The notes under the pieces are model-generated. The model ran no database searches. It saw only the letters and a list, made by a program, of their open reading frames with translations, and was not told the origin of the DNA. A DNA stretch of 64,000 bases from Enterobacter hormaechei subsp. xiangfangensis (GTDB lineage: Bacteria; Pseudomonadota; Gammaproteobacteria; Enterobacterales; Enterobacteriaceae): positions 496,001 through 560,000 of the forward strand of contig NZ_CP017183.1 of assembly GCF_001729785.1 (NCBI RefSeq), read 5' to 3'. Shown here piece after piece: positions 57,556 through 64,000 of this stretch. The position numbers and the translations under genes are program-made. The stretch's first letter is position 1, and each line of letters opens with the position of its first letter.

Positions 57556-58443
57556 ATGAAACATCCTTCAGGCTATGCCCTTATCCGCCGCCATCTTCGG
57601 CGTTATCCGCACGCGCTGCGCGAGCATCTAATCCAGGAACTTAACCGTCTGGTCACTTATGAACCGGTGATTGGCATCATGGGTAAAACTGGTGTCGGTA
57701 AATCCTCGCTGTGTAACGCGCTGTTCCGCAGTGAAGTCTGTGCAGTCAATGCAGTGGAGGCCTGTACCCGCCAGCCACAGCGCGTACGGCTACGTTTCGG
57801 TAATCACTTCCTGACGCTGGTTGATTTACCCGGTGTGGGCGAGAGTATTACCCGTGATGGTGAATACCGTGAACTGTATCGTGACCTCATGCCACAACTC
57901 GATATGGTGCTGTGGGTACTCAAGGCCGATGACCGCGCCTATGCGGTGGAAGAGCAGTTTTATCAGGACGTATTCGCGCAGTACAGCGGACCGCAGCCGC
58001 CGGTGTTATGGGTGCTCAACCAGGTGGACAAAACCGACCCCGCCGAGCAGTGGAACTGGCCGTCTGCCCAGCCCTCGGCGTTACAGGCTGAGCGTATTGC
58101 GCAGAAACAGCAGGCGGTGGCCCGGCAGTTAGGTATCGCTGAGCAGGATATTCTGCCGGTTTCGGTCCGGGGGCGCTATCGTCTGTCGCGTCTGGTGGAG
58201 GCCATGATTACCCTGCTCCCAAAGCAGGCCCGCAGTCCACTTGTGCCGCACCTGCAGAACGGGTATCGCACTACCAGTATCATCAGCACCGCCAGCAGCA
58301 GCTTTGGCGATGCCGTGGTGGACGTTATCGATAAGGTTATTGACCTGGCCCCGCTACCACAGGTGGCTCGCATTGCACTGCAGGCTGCAACACACGCTGT
58401 CGCCCGCGCGGCACGCTCCCTGTGGGGATTTTTCTTCGGCTAG
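57556..58443 (+). CDS. yfjP: YfjP/YeeP/YkfA-family GTPase
   Basis: A 295-residue GTP-binding protein. G1 GKTGVGKSS is at about 43-51, G3 DLPGVGES follows at about 87, and G4 NQVDKTD at about 157. The C-terminal 60 residues contain hydrophobic helices (VVDVIDKVIDLAPLPQVARI). Such GTPases are a constant part of CP4-type islands, upstream of yfjQ, ardB and radC as here; their role is not established. ATG 57556 has AGAGG; an earlier in-frame start falls inside the terminator. Confidence 0.88.
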   Translation: MKHPSGYALIRRHLRRYPHALREHLIQELNRLVTYEPVIGIMGKTGVGKSSLCNALFRSEVCAVNAVEACTRQPQRVRLRFGNHFLTLVDLPGVGESITRDGEYRELYRDLMPQLDMVLWVLKADDRAYAVEEQFYQDVFAQYSGPQPPVLWVLNQVDKTDPAEQWNWPSAQPSALQAERIAQKQQAVARQLGIAEQDILPVSVRGRYRLSRLVEAMITLLPKQARSPLVPHLQNGYRTTSIISTASSSFGDAVVDVIDKVIDLAPLPQVARIALQAATHAVARAARSLWGFFFG

Positions 58444-58655
58444 TCACTTCGCTTTCAATGAGCGGCCTTGCCGTTTTCGATAAGTTTCTTTGTTTCATCA
58501 CGATCGATTTTCTCGATCGAGCCGATCGATATTCATCGTTGTACATGATTAATCCGGTAGCCACATAATCCACAGGGCATTATGTGATTTGTTAATTTTA
58601 ACCATCAAAATCAATGCGATGTATCGCAGGGATTGTCACGCATTAAGGAAAGTAT

Positions 58656-58814
58656 ATGCCGTTAATTCTGTTATGGGGCGCTCTGGCCCTGTTGCTGGGT
58701 ATCGTGGCTTCCGCTAACGGACGCTCGTTCTGGGGCTGGTTCATTCTCGGTCTGATAATCGACCCGATACTGGCGGGGCTGCTGTACTGGCTTATTGCAA
58801 AGGACCGCACATGA
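58656..58814 (+). CDS. Small membrane protein, 52 residues
   Basis: ATG behind AAGGAAAG. Two hydrophobic stretches (LLWGALALLLGIVA and FWGWFILGLIIDPILAGLLY) with an Asn-Gly turn make a hairpin membrane protein. Its stop overlaps the next start (ATGA). The family is unnamed to my knowledge but occurs in CP4-like islands after yfjP. Confidence 0.6.
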   Translation: MPLILLWGALALLLGIVASANGRSFWGWFILGLIIDPILAGLLYWLIAKDRT

Positions 58815-58927
58815 AAACATTTCTGCGTCTGTTCGGTAAGTTCACCCGCTGGTACATCACCCTCATTATCTTTATGGCCTGCCTGCTGTTCATTATCACC
58901 ACCCTGGGCAATATGGCTGGCTTCTGA
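58811..58927 (+). CDS. Small single-span membrane protein, 38 residues
   Basis: MKTFLRLFGKFTRWYITLII continues into FMACLLFIITTLGNM. The basic N-terminus and one span imply an inner-membrane protein with the N-terminus inside. The ATGA overlap with the preceding gene implies coupled translation. Function unknown. Confidence 0.55.
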   Translation: MKTFLRLFGKFTRWYITLIIFMACLLFIITTLGNMAGF

Positions 58928-58939
58928 AAGGACACTCCA

Positions 58940-59404
58940 ATGAAAAATAAACTGATTATTTCATTTTTACTGGCTTCAGTGCTGACGCCTTCTGTCTCGC
59001 ATGCGTTTGGCAACCGTGATAGCTGGGTAAGTGGCTATGCGCAGGGAACTTCTGAGTAAACCATCCTCGGTAAAGGGCAATCACAACTTTACCTGGCCTG
59101 CGACAGTTCCGGCTCACAGCCAGCGACCATTATCTTCACTGACGTGAATGGCCATCGGGTCAGGATGGACAGTGGTCAGACGCTTACCATGAGAATTGAT
59201 AACGCTGAAGAAGTGAATATCAGCGAAAGCGAGTCTCATGTGGGATCTGACAATGTGATGTGGGCATGGAACAAATTACGCACCGGCAAACGTGTTGTGG
59301 TTGCAGGTAGCGGGGTAAAACCTGCCACTTTCACTTTAGCGGGGGCTGCTGCAGTTCTTCCTGCGTTCGGTGACAACGGCTGCGTGCCCAGATTTGCACT
59401 GTAG
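58940..59404 (+). pseudogene. Exported protein gene interrupted by an in-frame TAA
   Basis: A signal peptide (MKNKLIISFLLASVLTPSVS-HA) and the start of the mature protein are followed by TAA at codon 40 (59057-59059). The same frame then runs open for 115 codons (TILGKGQSQLYLACDSSGSQ to the end CVPRFAL). The joined product would be a small periplasmic protein of about 154 residues with two late cysteines. A single nonsense change most likely replaced a Tyr or similar codon. Ribosome site AAAGGAC is intact. Function of the parent gene is not known to me. Confidence 0.75.
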
Positions 59405-59438
59405 TTGTGCCTCACTCTTACAGGTTAAAGGAAATTTA

Positions 59439-59780
59439 ATGAAGGAAATCATCACAGTCGCAGCACTCTGTCTGCTGTCATTTTCTTCGCTGGCCGCTTC
59501 TTCACCGGTCAGCGTCAGTGTTAGTCCCGGAAGCTACAGCCACTACTCATCGATTCGGATTACATCAAAAGTCGATTCGATTGTGATTAAACAACTCATT
59601 GTCAACCGGGGAAACTGCCAAGATGCAGAATTCGCCAGCCCGTGGAAACCGGTACGTCTGGGATTTGGCGGTGCTGTATCCCATGAATTTACCGGCAAGG
59701 GGCTGATGGTTCCCTGCAATGTACTGGAAGTGGTGGTCCAGACAAGCGAAGGCGCATGGCAGTTTGATTTTGACAGCTGA
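59439..59780 (+). CDS. Small exported beta-rich protein of unknown function
   Basis: A 113-residue protein with a signal peptide (about 1-20, LSFSSLAASS) behind AAAGGAAA. The mature part is a short beta-sandwich-like sequence with a C-X-...-C pair (RGNCQDAEF, VPCNVLEVVV) that could form a disulphide. It lies between the broken exported gene and yfjQ, and a strong terminator follows. Confidence 0.6.
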   Translation: MKEIITVAALCLLSFSSLAASSPVSVSVSPGSYSHYSSIRITSKVDSIVIKQLIVNRGNCQDAEFASPWKPVRLGFGGAVSHEFTGKGLMVPCNVLEVVVQTSEGAWQFDFDS

Positions 59781-59816
59781 CACCTCGAGCTTTTCCACCT
59801 TTCTTTTCTATCTGAA

Positions 59817-59850
59817 CGCCCTGCTCAAACGAGCAGGGCGTTTTCTTTTG
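59817..59850 (+). terminator. Intrinsic terminator before yfjQ
   Basis: CGCCCTGCTC-AAAC-GAGCAGGGCG is a perfect ten-base-pair stem with a TTTTCTTTT tail. yfjQ and the following genes therefore probably have a separate promoter or rely on read-through. Confidence 0.92.
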
Positions 59851-59871
59851 CCTCTTTTAAAGGAATTACTC

Positions 59872-60693
59872 ATGAGATTAGCCAGCCGATTTGGCCGTAT
59901 AAACCAGATACGCCGTGACCGTCCTCTGACCCATGAAGAGCTGATGAGTCATGTTCCCAGTGTATTCGGGAGTGACAAACATGAATCGCGTTCAGACCGT
60001 TACACCTACATTCCGACCATCACCATCCTCGAAAGCCTGCAGCGCGAGGGTTTTCAGCCGTTCTTTGCCTGCCAGACAAAAGTTCGGGACCAGAGCAAAC
60101 GGGAGCACACCAAACACATGCTTCGCCTGCGTCGCGCCGGGCAGCTAAACGGTCATCAGGTACCGGAAATCATTTTACTCAACAGCCATGACGGCTCATC
60201 AAGCTACCATATGCTGCCGGGGCTGTTTCGTGGCGTCTGTACTAACGGTCTGGTCTGCGGTCAGTCATTCGGAGAGGTGCGGGTACCACATAAAGGTAAT
60301 GTCGTTGAGAAGGTAATTGAAGGGGCTTACGAAGTTCTCGGGGTATTTGACCGGGTGGATGAAAAGCGTGATGCCATGGCGTCACTTTTACTTCCGCCAC
60401 CAGCACAGCACGCTCTGGCGAATGCCGCGCTGAAATATCGCTTTGGTGAGGACCACCAGCCGGTCACGGTATCGCAGTTGCTGACCTCACGTCGCCGGGA
60501 GGATTGCAGCGATGACCTGTGGACCGTCTACCAGCGCGTGCAGGAGAATCTGATGAAAGGGGGATTGTCAGGACGAACCGCACAGGGGAAAAGCAGTCGC
60601 ACCCGTGCCGTTACCGGTATTGATGGCGACGTGAAGCTCAATCGTGCCCTGTGGGTAATGGCAGAGAATATGCTTGAGTTTTTTGGGCGTTAA
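59872..60693 (+). CDS. yfjQ: DUF932 family protein YfjQ/YafZ
   Basis: A 273-residue protein, close to E. coli YfjQ along its length: MRLASRFGRINQIRRDRPLT at the start, FFACQTKVRDQSKREHTKHM and LLNSHDGSSSYHMLPG in the middle. Related DUF932 proteins occur on plasmids and islands near antirestriction genes, but the biochemical role is unknown. ATG 59872 follows AAAGGA; the frame extends upstream through the terminator, which is not coding. Confidence 0.92.
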   Translation: MRLASRFGRINQIRRDRPLTHEELMSHVPSVFGSDKHESRSDRYTYIPTITILESLQREGFQPFFACQTKVRDQSKREHTKHMLRLRRAGQLNGHQVPEIILLNSHDGSSSYHMLPGLFRGVCTNGLVCGQSFGEVRVPHKGNVVEKVIEGAYEVLGVFDRVDEKRDAMASLLLPPPAQHALANAALKYRFGEDHQPVTVSQLLTSRRREDCSDDLWTVYQRVQENLMKGGLSGRTAQGKSSRTRAVTGIDGDVKLNRALWVMAENMLEFFGR

Positions 60694-60723
60694 ACAACGG
60701 TAGCAGCATAAGGAGATAGTTTA

Positions 60724-61167
60724 ATGGATACACAAAACCTTCAGTTCGATGAGCAGACAGCAATTACTGCCTCAGTGGTACCTGATGAGTTACGCATCGG
60801 CTTCTGGCCACAGCACTTTGGCTCCATCCCGCAATGGATAACCCTTGAGCCTAGGATTTTTGCCTGGATGGACCGCCTGTGTACCGATTATCACGGTGGT
60901 ATCTGGCGCTTTTCGACGCTCAGCAACGGCGGCGCTTTTATGGCCCCTGAGTCAGAGCAGGATGAGAAGTGGACATTGTTCAACAGTATGAATGGCAACG
61001 GCGCGGAACTTACTGGTGAAGCTGCAGGGATAGTCACCTGCCTGATGGCATACAGCCACCACGCTTGCCGTACCGAATGTGACGCGATGACTGAGCACTA
61101 TTATCGCTTACGTGACTTCGCGCTGAACCATCCAGAGTGCACAGCCATTATACATCTCATTGACTGA
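60724..61167 (+). CDS. yfjX: ArdB/KlcA-type antirestriction protein (YfjX)
   Basis: A 147-residue protein with the family core LEPRIFAWMDRLCTDYHGG, FSTLSNGGAFMAPES and AYSHHACRTECDAMTEHYYR, ending HLID. ArdB proteins block type I restriction in vivo without acting as DNA mimics, helping incoming elements. It starts 31 bases after yfjQ and 13 bases before radC. Its presence on the same island as a putative restriction operon is noteworthy. Confidence 0.93.
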   Translation: MDTQNLQFDEQTAITASVVPDELRIGFWPQHFGSIPQWITLEPRIFAWMDRLCTDYHGGIWRFSTLSNGGAFMAPESEQDEKWTLFNSMNGNGAELTGEAAGIVTCLMAYSHHACRTECDAMTEHYYRLRDFALNHPECTAIIHLID

Positions 61168-61179
61168 GGAAAGCCGAGC

Positions 61180-61722
61180 ATGAGTACCGCAATACCCCCA
61201 CTGTTATCGCAGCCTGAACTCTTTCCTGTGTCGGTCATGGCTCAGCATGGCTGTTTACTCCCTACGACTTCCGGACTGACACCCTACGCCCAACGGACTA
61301 TTCGCCGCGCTATCAACCTACTGGATAAATATCTGCGCCAGCCCGGCATAGCCTTTACTTCAAGCACTGGTGCCCGTGACTGGCTTCGGCTACAGCTGGC
61401 AGGACAAGAACGGGAAGTGTTTATTGTGCTGTATCTCGATAACCAACACTGTTTACTGGAAAGCGAAATACTGTTTGCCGGTTCAGTTAATCATGTGCAG
61501 GTCCATCCCCGTGAGGTAGTGAAGTCAGCGCTTCGCTTCAATGCCGGAGCTGTCGTGCTCGCACATAACCATCCATCCGGCGATCCGGAGCCTAGCAAAG
61601 CAGATCGCCAGATGACTGACAAGCTGAAGGAGGTGCTGGGACTGGTTGATGTAAAAACGCTCGATCACCTGGTTGTCGGTCAGGATGACATTGTGTCGTT
61701 TGCAGAACGAGGCTGGATATGA
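61180..61722 (+). CDS. yfjY: RadC-family JAB-domain protein (YfjY/YeeS)
   Basis: A 180-residue protein. The C-terminal JAB/MPN domain carries a complete metal motif: HNHPSGDPEPSKAD preceded by ESEILFAG. Island RadC proteins are not true DNA-repair RadC; a peptidase or nuclease role has been suggested but not shown. The stop overlaps the start of the next gene (ATGA). Confidence 0.92.
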   Translation: MSTAIPPLLSQPELFPVSVMAQHGCLLPTTSGLTPYAQRTIRRAINLLDKYLRQPGIAFTSSTGARDWLRLQLAGQEREVFIVLYLDNQHCLLESEILFAGSVNHVQVHPREVVKSALRFNAGAVVLAHNHPSGDPEPSKADRQMTDKLKEVLGLVDVKTLDHLVVGQDDIVSFAERGWI

Positions 61723-61940
61723 AAATCATCAGTAAGCGCCAGGCCATGGCTCTGTACCGGCAACATCCGAGCTCCCGACTGTTTCGCTTCTGTACCGGCA
61801 AATATAAATGGTCTGGCAGTATCTGCCATTATGCTGGCCGGGAAGTTCAGGACATACGCGGCGTTTTGGCCGTGTTTGCTGAGCACCGTCAGGATCGCAA
61901 TGGTCCCTATGTCATTCTTCGCAGCGTCACTCTCAATTAA
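61719..61940 (+). CDS. yeeT: YeeT/YkfH-family small protein (DUF987)
   Basis: A 73-residue protein, MKIISKRQAMALYRQHPSSR then LFRFCTGKYKWSGSICHYAG, as in E. coli YeeT and YkfH. It sits between radC and cbeA, the constant CP4 order, and overlaps radC by four bases. Function unknown. Confidence 0.9.
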   Translation: MKIISKRQAMALYRQHPSSRLFRFCTGKYKWSGSICHYAGREVQDIRGVLAVFAEHRQDRNGPYVILRSVTLN

Positions 61941-61965
61941 TCCTTCCCTTTAATCAGGAACAATA

Positions 61966-62322
61966 ATGAACAATCACTCAGAATCCGGTAGCAAGCCGGA
62001 GAATCCCGTCTGCCCGCAGTGGGGACTTAAACGCTCTATTACACCTTGTTTTGGTGCCCGTCTGGTACAGGAGGGGAACCGGCTGCATTTTCTCGCTGAC
62101 CGGGCCGGGTTTAACGGTGCTTTCAGTAACAACGATGCATTGCGCCTTAACCAGGCATTTCCGTTGATGCTCAAACAACTGGAGTTGATGCTTTTTAGCG
62201 GCAAGCCCAATCCCCGCTATCAGCAGTGCGTCACGCTTTATCACAACGGACTCACCTGCGAAGCCGATACGCTTGGTAGTTGTAGCTACATATACATTGC
62301 TGTTTATCCCACTCAACTTTAA
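61966..62322 (+). CDS. cbeA: CbeA/YeeU-type cytoskeleton-bundling antitoxin
   Basis: A 118-residue type IV antitoxin: PQWGLKRSITPCFGARLVQE, HFLADRAGFNGAFSNND and a C-terminal CYIYIAVYP-like block seen as SCSYIYIAVYPTQL. CbeA stabilises MreB and FtsZ filaments, opposing the toxin CbtA. It appears complete. The partner toxin directly downstream is truncated, so this is now an orphan antitoxin. Confidence 0.92.
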   Translation: MNNHSESGSKPENPVCPQWGLKRSITPCFGARLVQEGNRLHFLADRAGFNGAFSNNDALRLNQAFPLMLKQLELMLFSGKPNPRYQQCVTLYHNGLTCEADTLGSCSYIYIAVYPTQL

Positions 62323-62342
62323 TTTCTTTCAAGAGAGCCATA

Positions 62343-62441
62343 ATGAAGTTTCTACCTGCAACAATTCTGCGTGCAGCGAAGTCATGCCCGACACCTGTCG
62401 CAATCTGGCAAATGTTACTTACTCATTTGCTATCGGCATAG
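62343..62441 (+). pseudogene. cbtA: CbtA toxin truncated after 30 homologous codons
   Basis: MKFLPATILRAAKSCPTPVA followed by IWQMLLTHLL matches the start of CbtA (YeeV/YkfI/YpjF; MKTLPATTQRAAKPCPSPVA then VWQMLLTRLL). Homology ends near 62432, and a TAG follows two codons later. The intact toxin is about 120 residues, so three quarters are missing. The breakpoint leads into sequence upstream of an IS110 transposase, which suggests insertion or deletion caused by the IS. Confidence 0.85.
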
Positions 62442-62722
62442 TCTTTATCAAAATGAATTTAAACGGTGACTTAGAGTCCGCTTTGTGCCAGATATAGTCA
62501 TTCGAACCCTGAGGGTTACACTTTTAAGTGATTCAGGGTATGCGCTTACTGGTTACGAATATTGTGCCAGAATCATGTGATTTGATGATTGCCGCTTTGC
62601 TTTCGAGCCAGTAAGTGCTCCACGTTCGCTAACGAATACTCAGGGCATGCAGATAAACTGCTGACTATGTTTCTTCGAAGAGCGTGGAATGCATACCAAT
62701 CCCCGGTTAAAAGGAGTTGGTG
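62442..62722. other. Sequence between the cbtA breakpoint and the IS110 transposase
   Basis: About 280 bases that should contain the left end of the IS110 element and its promoter region. IS110 elements lack clear terminal inverted repeats and can carry a non-coding bridge RNA in this upstream region. No boundary could be fixed by eye. No gene is supported. Confidence 0.4.
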
Positions 62723-63960
62723 ATGACTGCTATAGATCAGTTTGCTGCTCATGTTGGTCTGGACTGGGCGGATAAAAAGCACGATGTCTGCGTTCAGTTT
62801 AAAAACGGTGAGCGCGCATTCCATGTGATTAACCATACGCCGGAAGCGCTTGATACCTAGCTCAATGACTTGCATCAAAAGGTCAAAGGCAGGATCGCTA
62901 TCGCCCTTGAACTGAAGAAAAGCCCGTTAGTGTACGCTCTCCAGAAGTCCCCCTTTATTACTGTCTTTCCTGTACACGCGTTATCATTGGCCCGCTATCG
63001 GCAGACCTTCTGGCCAAGTGGTGCGAAGGACGATCCGCAGGATGCCGGGTTGGCATTAGATCTGATGCTTCGCTATCCCCAAAAGATAAAACCCATCGAC
63101 CCCGACAATGCTGATATCCGTTTACTTCTTCAACTAGTCGAGCAGCGTAGACTGCTGGTAGAAGACAAACGCCTCTTTGTTAATCGGCTCATTAACACGC
63201 TTAAGCAGTATTATCCTCAACCCCTGGAATGGTTCTCGCATCGGGACAGTTTATTGTTCTGTGAGCTCATAATCCGCTGGCCAAGCCTGCAACAGCTCAA
63301 ACGTGCCAGGAGTGATACCGTCCGTCATTTTATGAAGGCAATAGGTGGTCCCGCTGTAGCGTATACAGAACAGCGAGTTACAAGCATTGCGAACGCTATT
63401 CCCCTAACCACTGATAAAAGTGTCATCAAGGCGAATGCGCTAATGGCAACAGCTCTTGAATCGCAAATCAAACTTGTAGGTGAATCTATCAGAACCTACG
63501 ACGAACGAATCGAATCGCTATTCGATACGCTTACGGATGCAGATCTGTTCAAATCACTGCCGGGCATGAGGCCGTGTATGGGCCCACGTATGCTTGCCGC
63601 ACTGGGTGATAACCGCGACCGCTTCAACAGCACTGAGGAAATTCAAAACTACGCAGGTATTGCACCGGTGACTGAACGAAGTGGCCAGAAATCCTGGGTT
63701 CACTGGCGATGGCAGTGTGCCAAGTTCGTCAGGCAAACCTTTGTCGAATGGGCTGCCAAGACGGTTAACTCATCATACTGGGCCAAGTTGTATTATCAGG
63801 GCTGCGAGAAAAAGGAAAACCTCATCAATCAGCGATCCGGGCTCTGGCATTCAAATGGATAAGGATTATTTACCGCTGCTGGAAGACCAGAACCCGTTAT
63901 GACGAAGCAAAATATTTGCTGGCACTGGAAGCGCGAAATTCGCCCTTATTGATGTCATAA
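62723..63960 (+). pseudogene. IS110-family transposase with an amber codon and a frameshift
   Basis: The frame begins MTAIDQFAAHVGLDWADKKH behind AAAGGAG, the typical IS110 DEDD start. Codon 46 is TAG (62858-62860) where family members have a Trp-like codon. The frame then stays open through the RuvC-like part and the second domain (SLPGMRPCMGPRMLAALGDN, with NYAGIAPVTERSG). Near 63800-63815 a one-base shift breaks the C-terminus. The conserved ending reappears in another frame as FKWIRIIYRCWKTRT ... YLLALEARNSPLL and stops at 63960. Two independent lesions make it inactive. The element's right end lies at or beyond the window edge. Confidence 0.85.
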
Positions 63961-64000
63961 AAAGCTTGTCGAATGTCTCAGGACGTGAAGCGGACATGTT

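Noticed and set aside
39585..64000. CRISPR array or rRNA in the island
   Set aside because: No regularly spaced repeats with unique spacers and no rRNA-like sequence were seen; the only ordered repeats are the four decamers near int.

Overview
The window reads as a chromosome segment of an Enterobacterales species, most likely Enterobacter (Enterobacter cloacae complex) or a close relative. Gene order follows the E. coli/Salmonella nrdDG - treBC - treR - mgtA - ridA - pyrIB - argI - rraB - miaE - leuX backbone. Salmonella-like extras (arginine deiminase operon, miaE) and genus-level insertions (chitin-active GH20 and LPMO genes, a xyloside/xylonate operon) fit Enterobacter. No rRNA, CRISPR array or T6SS core genes are present. 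This assignment rests on recognised gene families and order, not on a search.

Bases 1-39,570 are GC-rich core genome. They hold the tail of a sugar-acid aldolase with a lactonase and a PRD regulator; anaerobic ribonucleotide reductase (nrdDG) with paired NrdR and FNR sites; trehalose uptake (treBC) and its repressor, split by a T6SS-type cassette (unknown protein, small membrane protein, Hcp); the PhoP-controlled mgtL-mgtA leader and transporter; a chitin pair (beta-N-acetylhexosaminidase and LPMO); ridA and the pyrL-pyrBI attenuator operon; arcABCD with its own ArgR-type regulator; tabA; the yagEFGHI (xynR) D-xylonate/xyloside cluster; a probable remnant of a peptidoglycan-amidase effector with an intact periplasmic partner; argI with two ARG boxes; rraB and miaE. 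A two-armed palindromic repeat family (5 full, 2 half copies) punctuates this part.

At 39,585-39,669 lies leuX (tRNA-Leu CAA), and from there to the window's end is an integrated genomic island entered by a P4-type integrase. Its first part is a defence-like region. It holds a YeeA/MmeI-type adenine methyltransferase, an SF2 helicase and a GIY-YIG nuclease in one tight operon. A graveyard of group II intron and IS3 fragments follows, then a serine-recombinase homologue lacking its catalytic serine, and an AAA ATPase/subtilisin-like protease pair resembling ietAS. The middle carries a WaaH-like glycosyltransferase, zinc-ribbon proteins, AlpA and a YagK/YfjJ protein. The last part is a CP4-57-like block: YfjP GTPase, small membrane and exported proteins, YfjQ, ArdB-type antirestriction protein, RadC, YeeT, the CbeA antitoxin and a truncated CbtA toxin. 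It ends in an inactivated IS110 transposase.

The island is partly decaying. Three of its genes are broken by single in-frame stops (TGA, TAA, TAG), its toxin is truncated and its transposases are dead, while the two defence-like operons are intact. The best candidates for something new are the methyltransferase-helicase-GIY-YIG operon, the catalytically dead recombinase in front of the ATPase-protease pair, the Hcp cassette inside the trehalose locus, and the amidase remnant with a retained periplasmic partner.
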